The notes under the pieces were generated by a model. The model did no database searches. It was not told where the DNA came from and saw only the letters and a program-made list of their open reading frames with translations. Shown here in pieces: positions 7,083 through 10,626 of a DNA stretch of 10,626 nucleotides; positions within the stretch are counted from its first letter, which is position 1; the number at the start of each line of letters is the position of its first letter. The position numbers and the translations under genes were made by a program. The DNA is taken from the NCBI GenBank assembly GCA_043738625.1, contig JAYUFR010000251.1, positions 1 to 10,626 of the forward strand. The letters are read 5' to 3'. Source of the stretch: JANYCD01 sp043738625 (GTDB lineage: Bacteria > Pseudomonadota > Gammaproteobacteria > Burkholderiales > Rhodocyclaceae).

Positions 7083-7134
7083 GCCGTCTCCGAAAATCCG
7101 TTACTCTGTCCTCTTGCAACAAGGGTTGAACATC

Positions 7135-7638
7135 ATGATCCGTCGCTATTCCGTCGTGCTCTGCGCTCTGCTCCTCACTGCCTGTGGCTTCCATTTGCGC
7201 GGTTCGGCCGAGTTGCCGTTTACGACGCTGAATATCGCCTTACCGGAAAGCTCGGCGCTACGCGCGGAACTGGCGCGCACCATCACCAGCTCCAGCCAGA
7301 CCCGGATCGTCGATACGCCGAAAGAGGCCCAAGCGGTACTGTCGGTGGTTTCTGATTTGCAGACGAAGAACATCTTGTCGCTCAACTCTGCCGGGCGTGT
7401 GCGCGAGTACGAGCTGGTGCGGACTTTTGTTTTCAAGGTTGATGATGCTGTCGGCCAGCCGATCGTGACGCCCAGCCGGATTGTCATGCGGCGTGACATC
7501 ACCTTCAATGACGATCAGGTGCTGTCCAAGGAAGCTGAGGAAACCCTGCTCTGGCGCGATATCCAGACCGATCTGTTGCAGCAGTTGTTGCGCCGCCTGG
7601 CGGCGGCGAACCTCAAGCCTGCCGAAAGCAAGGAATAG
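7135..7638 (+). CDS. lptE: LPS-assembly lipoprotein LptE
   Basis: A 167-residue outer-membrane lipoprotein that acts as the plug and chaperone of LptD in delivering lipopolysaccharide to the cell surface. Residues 1-17 form a lipoprotein signal (MIRRYSVV, then ALLLTAC) with Cys17 as the lipidated residue, followed by GFHLRG, which is characteristic of LptE in proteobacteria. The body shows the expected beta-rich pattern, including VREYELVRTFVFKV and a final helix LLQQLLRRLAAA. The ATG at 7135 was chosen because AAGGG lies nine bases upstream and the signal peptide is then normal. A TTG at 7114 would add seven residues. It starts 52 bases after leuS and ends two bases before holA, matching the conserved leuS-lptE-holA order known in E. 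coli. Confidence 0.95.
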   Translation: MIRRYSVVLCALLLTACGFHLRGSAELPFTTLNIALPESSALRAELARTITSSSQTRIVDTPKEAQAVLSVVSDLQTKNILSLNSAGRVREYELVRTFVFKVDDAVGQPIVTPSRIVMRRDITFNDDQVLSKEAEETLLWRDIQTDLLQQLLRRLAAANLKPAESKE

Positions 7639-7640
7639 CC

Positions 7641-8654
7641 ATGCAACTGCGGCTGGAGCAACTCGCCGCCCATCTGGAAAAACCGTTGGCGGCGCTATAT
7701 GTGGTGCACGGTGACGAGCCGCTGCTGACGATCGAGGCAGCGGATGCAATTCGTGCCACAGCGCGCGTGCAGGGTTTCGAAGAGCGCGAAGTGCTGATCG
7801 CCGGCACCCATTTTCGCTGGGACGAGTTGCTCATGGCTTCGGGCAATCTCTCGTTGTTTGGTGGTTCGAAACTGATTGACCTGCGCATCCCTTCGGGCAA
7901 GCCGGGCCGCGATGGCGGCGAAGCCTTGCAGCGCTACTGCGCACAACTCGGTCAGGGGCTGGTGACGCTGATCAGCCTGCCGCTGGTCGACTGGCAATCG
8001 AAAAAGGCCGCCTGGTTTACTGCGTTGAGCAATGCTGCTGTCGTGGTTGAGTGCAACGCACCGAGCCTGGCACAACTGCCAGCATGGATCGCGGCGCGGC
8101 TCGCCCGACAGCAACAAACCGCACCGCGCGAAGTCCTCGACTTCATCGCCGCGCACGTGGAAGGTAACCTGCTTGCCGCCCATCAGGAACTGCAGAAGCT
8201 GGCACTGCTGCACCCCGCAGGCCAACTGACGATGGAACAAGTCGAGGCCGCCGTGCATGACGTGGCCCGCTTCGATCTGGATAAACTGCGCGAAGCCCTG
8301 CTGGCGGGCAACACGGTGCGCTACGCAAGATTGCTCGACGGCTTGCGCGCTGAGGATACCGCCCCGCCCCTGCTGCTGTGGGCGCTGGCTTCTGAAGCGC
8401 GGGCCATCGCCCAGGTCCGCGCCGCCCTGGACAGAGGCCTGCCGGTTGAAACTGCGCTACGTGAAGCCAAAGTTTTCGGCCCGCGTCAAAATCTGGTTCG
8501 CGCTGCCGCTCAACGCATCAAGGCGGTCACCGCGCGTAACGCCCTGCTCCATGCGGCGCGCATCGATCGCATGATCAAAGGGCTGGCCAAAGGGGATATC
8601 TGGGATGAGATGCTTCAGCTTGCGCTGAAGCTCTCACAACAAAAAACAGCCTGA
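7641..8654 (+). CDS. holA: DNA polymerase III subunit delta
   Basis: A 337-residue clamp-loader subunit that opens the beta sliding clamp during replication. The N-terminus has the typical LYVVHGDEPLL at about 19-29, followed by an EAADAIRA helix. SLFGGSKLIDL at 71-81 contains the Leu72-Phe73 pair equivalent to the beta-binding Leu-Phe of E. coli delta. The middle and C-terminal parts (LARFDLDKLREALL-like helices, LLLWALASEARAIAQV) match the AAA+ lid and collar domains. The ATG at 7641 follows the lptE stop by two bases, with AAGGA six bases upstream inside the end of lptE, so the two are probably translated together. In E. coli nadD follows holA; here the operon ends and a convergent gene begins after 33 bases. 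Confidence 0.97.
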   Translation: MQLRLEQLAAHLEKPLAALYVVHGDEPLLTIEAADAIRATARVQGFEEREVLIAGTHFRWDELLMASGNLSLFGGSKLIDLRIPSGKPGRDGGEALQRYCAQLGQGLVTLISLPLVDWQSKKAAWFTALSNAAVVVECNAPSLAQLPAWIAARLARQQQTAPREVLDFIAAHVEGNLLAAHQELQKLALLHPAGQLTMEQVEAAVHDVARFDLDKLREALLAGNTVRYARLLDGLRAEDTAPPLLLWALASEARAIAQVRAALDRGLPVETALREAKVFGPRQNLVRAAAQRIKAVTARNALLHAARIDRMIKGLAKGDIWDEMLQLALKLSQQKTA

Positions 8655-8687
8655 CCCGCAACCCCGCTCCCCACCGGAGAGCAGCGA
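8655..8687. other. Convergent intergenic gap holA / ligase
   Basis: These 33 bases separate the stop codons of holA (plus) and the ligase gene (minus). CTCC and GGAG could pair as a very weak stem, but there is no strong hairpin or T-run on either strand. I see no convincing terminator, so the two transcripts may overlap at their 3' ends. Confidence 0.4.
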
Positions 8688-9614
8688 CTATCGCGGCGGA
8701 TCAAAAGGCAACGCTTCTCGATCTGTCCGCAGCCGCAGGTAAGACGCAAACCTCGGCAAGCCTGAACTGGTGATATCCCGATAACGATACGTCACCCACG
8801 CGCCAACAGGTGGCGGATTGCGCCGATCCTGGTCGGTAAAGCCGGTGCCAAGTTTGAAGCGCCGCCCGGATTCCGTTTCCACTTGCAGCGCGCCCATCAT
8901 CCCGGCATATTTTCCCTTGCCCGGCAGCACGGTGATGACTTTCGCCTCTGCATCAAGATAAGGTTTCACCTTCAACAAATCATCGCTGCGCCCTGGGCGA
9001 TAAGGCGCGTCGCCTTTGTGCAGCACCAGCCCTTCACCGCCCGCCTTGATCACTTGTCGCAAACGCCGCTTGATGTCGGCGGCGGTGGTGGCTGGAGTCT
9101 GGGCAATCATTTCCACCCAAGGCTGATGAATCTGCGCGACAACGCGCTTGAGCGCAACGACACGCTCGTCGAAGCGGCCGGGATGGCCGGGCAGATCAAA
9201 CAGCATGTAGTGCATGCGCTTCCAGGCCACGTCGTCCGCCGCGTTATCGTCCTGGTGGCTGCGCACCGTCGAGACGGCTTCGGCAAACTTGCCGCGACCG
9301 GCCCACAGCTCTCCATCGAGCGGATGACTGGGCCAACCGACAGTGAACCAGACGGGCGCCTTGATGACCGTGCCGCCCTTGGTGAGAAGCTGTTTACCAT
9401 CCCAGTAGCCGCGTACCCCATCCAGCTTTTCGCTGACCCAATAGCCGGTGGGGTCACTATCGCCGCGCCAGACATTGGCGAGGGTCACTGCGGGCGGGGC
9501 GGGCAGATCGATTGGTGCTGCGGGTACGCCTGTTTCTGTGGCTCGCGCAGGCGTAACCAACCCCAGCAGTAAACATAGCAGCAGGCGACGAATTATTACC
9601 TCCCGGTTTACCAT
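8688..9614 (-). CDS. ligE: Secreted ATP-dependent DNA ligase, LigE type
   Basis: A 308-residue minimal DNA ligase that seals nicks using ATP. A signal peptide covers about 1-25 (IIRR, a leucine-rich core, then TPARA), so periplasmic location is predicted, as reported for LigE of Neisseria and Haemophilus. Nucleotidyltransferase motif I is EKLDGVRG with Lys63 as the adenylated residue. LDGELWAGRGKF at 99-110 fits motif III, MHYMLFDLP at 134-142 motif IIIa, GGEGLVLHK at 192-200 motif IV, and LLKVKPY at 213-219 motif V. The rest (about 222-308) is the OB-fold domain. There is no separate DNA-binding domain, typical of minimal ligases. The ATG at 9614 overlaps the DUF4139 stop by 7 bases. An in-frame start at 9731 lies deep in the upstream gene and is rejected. 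A strong Shine-Dalgarno inside codons 4-6 leaves the exact start open. LigE has been linked to uptake of external DNA, but no competence gene is seen here. Confidence 0.88.
   Translation of the reverse strand: MVNREVIIRRLLLCLLLGLVTPARATETGVPAAPIDLPAPPAVTLANVWRGDSDPTGYWVSEKLDGVRGYWDGKQLLTKGGTVIKAPVWFTVGWPSHPLDGELWAGRGKFAEAVSTVRSHQDDNAADDVAWKRMHYMLFDLPGHPGRFDERVVALKRVVAQIHQPWVEMIAQTPATTAADIKRRLRQVIKAGGEGLVLHKGDAPYRPGRSDDLLKVKPYLDAEAKVITVLPGKGKYAGMMGALQVETESGRRFKLGTGFTDQDRRNPPPVGAWVTYRYRDITSSGLPRFASYLRLRTDREALPFDPPR
9599..9604 (-). promoter_or_regulatory. Strong internal Shine-Dalgarno in ligE
   Basis: On the minus strand this is GGGAGG, the best ribosome site near the ligase gene, but it lies after the assumed ATG (9614). 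Five bases downstream is ATT (9593-9591), in frame, which would start a protein with MRR followed by the leucine-rich signal core. The ATG itself has only a weak GAG upstream. Either ATG with stop-start coupling to the DUF4139 gene, or a rare ATT start, is possible. Confidence 0.35.
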
Positions 9615-10626
9615 TTCACTCGCGCCGTGTACTCCAGCGTCGTGCTGCCTTCGGCGGGAATGACAACATTCCATTGCGCGGTGTGGGCCGAGGTCTTGGT
9701 GTGCTTCTGGCTTTCCTGAATGATCTCCCAATCACCCGGCAACGGTTCCTGTACCTTGACCACCACCACTTCCCGCTTGGCGTTGCGAATGACAATGCGG
9801 TAGCTCGTTTCAGCCACTCGATCATTGATGCGTTTGTAGCTGGTTTGTTTGCGCTCGGCGGTGATGTCGAAGGCTTCGCCGAGGCGCAGGCGCACGGTTT
9901 CGTTTTTCGCCGTGTGCTCGATGTGATCTTCACCGACAAACTGGGCGGCACCCTGGCTGTCGCGGGCGTAAGCGCGCACCGTGCCTGCGGGCAGGGGCTT
10001 ACCGAGCTGGCCATTTTTATTCTGGAATATCAGGAAGACGGCGGGCTTCAACTTTTCACCCAAAGTGTCATAGCGGCCTTGGTAATAATAATCGGCCCCG
10101 GCCAGCAGATATTCGCGCTCGGCGGGCACGTTGCTGGCGGACAACAGCGCCAGTTGCTTGGTCTGATTTTCCGCCAGCGTGGTGGGCCGCTCGAACGTGT
10201 ACAGGTGATAGTCGGCCAGGCTCTCTTCACGCGGCGCCGACCCGACGCGATCCGCCAGCATTTCCATGGCGACTTTGCCGCGCTGCATCGGCTGCTGGTT
10301 CGCGACCCGATTCACCGTGCCGGCCACCAGTTGCAAATTCGCATTGTCATAACTCGCGCCGCTGCTGTTGGTCAGCGTCACCCAGCCGGACAGATCGAGC
10401 GACTTGCCGTCTGCCGCCAGCTCCGCCACGTAGTCGGCCTTCCACGATAGCCCTCCAGTCAAGTAAGAAAGCTCCAGCGTTTGATTACCGCCCGCGCCAT
10501 CAAACAACACTGAGAGCGTGGGCCGATCGCGCAAATTGGGCGGCACGCTGTCGTAGACAATGCGCCCCGGCACGCCGGTTTCGATACGGTCGGCAAAGCG
10601 TAGCACCGTGCCTTGGCCTGCGGCCA
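9608..10626 (-). CDS. DUF4139 domain protein, C-terminal part (5' end outside window)
   Basis: The last 339 or so residues of a DUF4139 protein are visible. The frame stays open to the window edge and reads AAGQGTVLRFADRIETG at its start, so the GTG at 10606 is not the true start. Recognisable parts are LSYLTGGLSWKADYVAEL, WVTLTNSSGASYDNANLQLVAG, a FERPTTLAENQTKQLALL block and a final beta-rich stretch with KREVVVVKVQEPLPGDWEI and TLEYTARVKW. DUF4139 proteins usually have about 450-550 residues, and bacterial members are often exported; the signal region would lie outside the window. Their function is not established. The stop overlaps the ligase start by 7 bases, indicating a shared transcript. 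Confidence 0.88.
   Translation of the reverse strand, partial: AAGQGTVLRFADRIETGVPGRIVYDSVPPNLRDRPTLSVLFDGAGGNQTLELSYLTGGLSWKADYVAELAADGKSLDLSGWVTLTNSSGASYDNANLQLVAGTVNRVANQQPMQRGKVAMEMLADRVGSAPREESLADYHLYTFERPTTLAENQTKQLALLSASNVPAEREYLLAGADYYYQGRYDTLGEKLKPAVFLIFQNKNGQLGKPLPAGTVRAYARDSQGAAQFVGEDHIEHTAKNETVRLRLGEAFDITAERKQTSYKRINDRVAETSYRIVIRNAKREVVVVKVQEPLPGDWEIIQESQKHTKTSAHTAQWNVVIPAEGSTTLEYTARVKW

Noticed and set aside
10604..10606. GTG as start of the DUF4139 gene
   Set aside because: The frame continues open to the window edge with family-like residues, so the gene begins outside the window.
1..10626. CRISPR array, tRNA or rRNA genes, phage or toxin-antitoxin genes
   Set aside because: No spaced direct repeats, cloverleaf sequences, or characteristic proteins were found on either strand.

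Overview
The window is chromosomal DNA of roughly 60% GC that most resembles a betaproteobacterium. The evidence is the leuS-lptE-holA operon, UvrD with a proteobacterial C-terminal domain, a Gram-negative LPS-assembly lipoprotein and a LigE-type secreted DNA ligase. Species or genus cannot be named from the sequence alone. It is mainly a housekeeping region. I see no tRNA, rRNA, insertion sequence, CRISPR array or phage gene.

Left half, read on the minus strand from about 4312 down to 1: a secreted FecR-fold/SPOR-domain protein; DNA helicase II (uvrD); an alpha/beta hydrolase of the 3-oxoadipate enol-lactonase (PcaD) type whose ATG shares one base with the uvrD stop; and a ParA/MinD-type ATPase cut by the left edge. 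uvrD has its own TATAAT box only six bases before its ATG. Between uvrD and the FecR/SPOR gene lie two inverted repeats, one of them a perfect 14-bp stem with a 3-base loop.

Centre and right, plus strand from 4344 to 8654: leuS, lptE and holA, tightly packed and transcribed divergently from the FecR/SPOR gene. They supply leucyl-tRNA synthetase, the outer-membrane LPS translocon lipoprotein and the clamp-loader delta subunit. leuS contains an internal low-GC patch (49% against about 65% on either side) that encodes a long linker between the editing insertion and the catalytic core.

Right end, minus strand from 10626 to 8688, convergent with holA: a DUF4139 protein cut by the right edge, then a small signal-peptide-bearing ATP-dependent DNA ligase (LigE type). 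The two overlap by 7 bases and are probably one transcript.

No clearly new multi-gene system is visible. The items most worth a second look are the leuS patch, the DUF4139-LigE pair, the uvrD-hydrolase coupling, the FecR-SPOR fusion and the strong hairpin upstream of uvrD.
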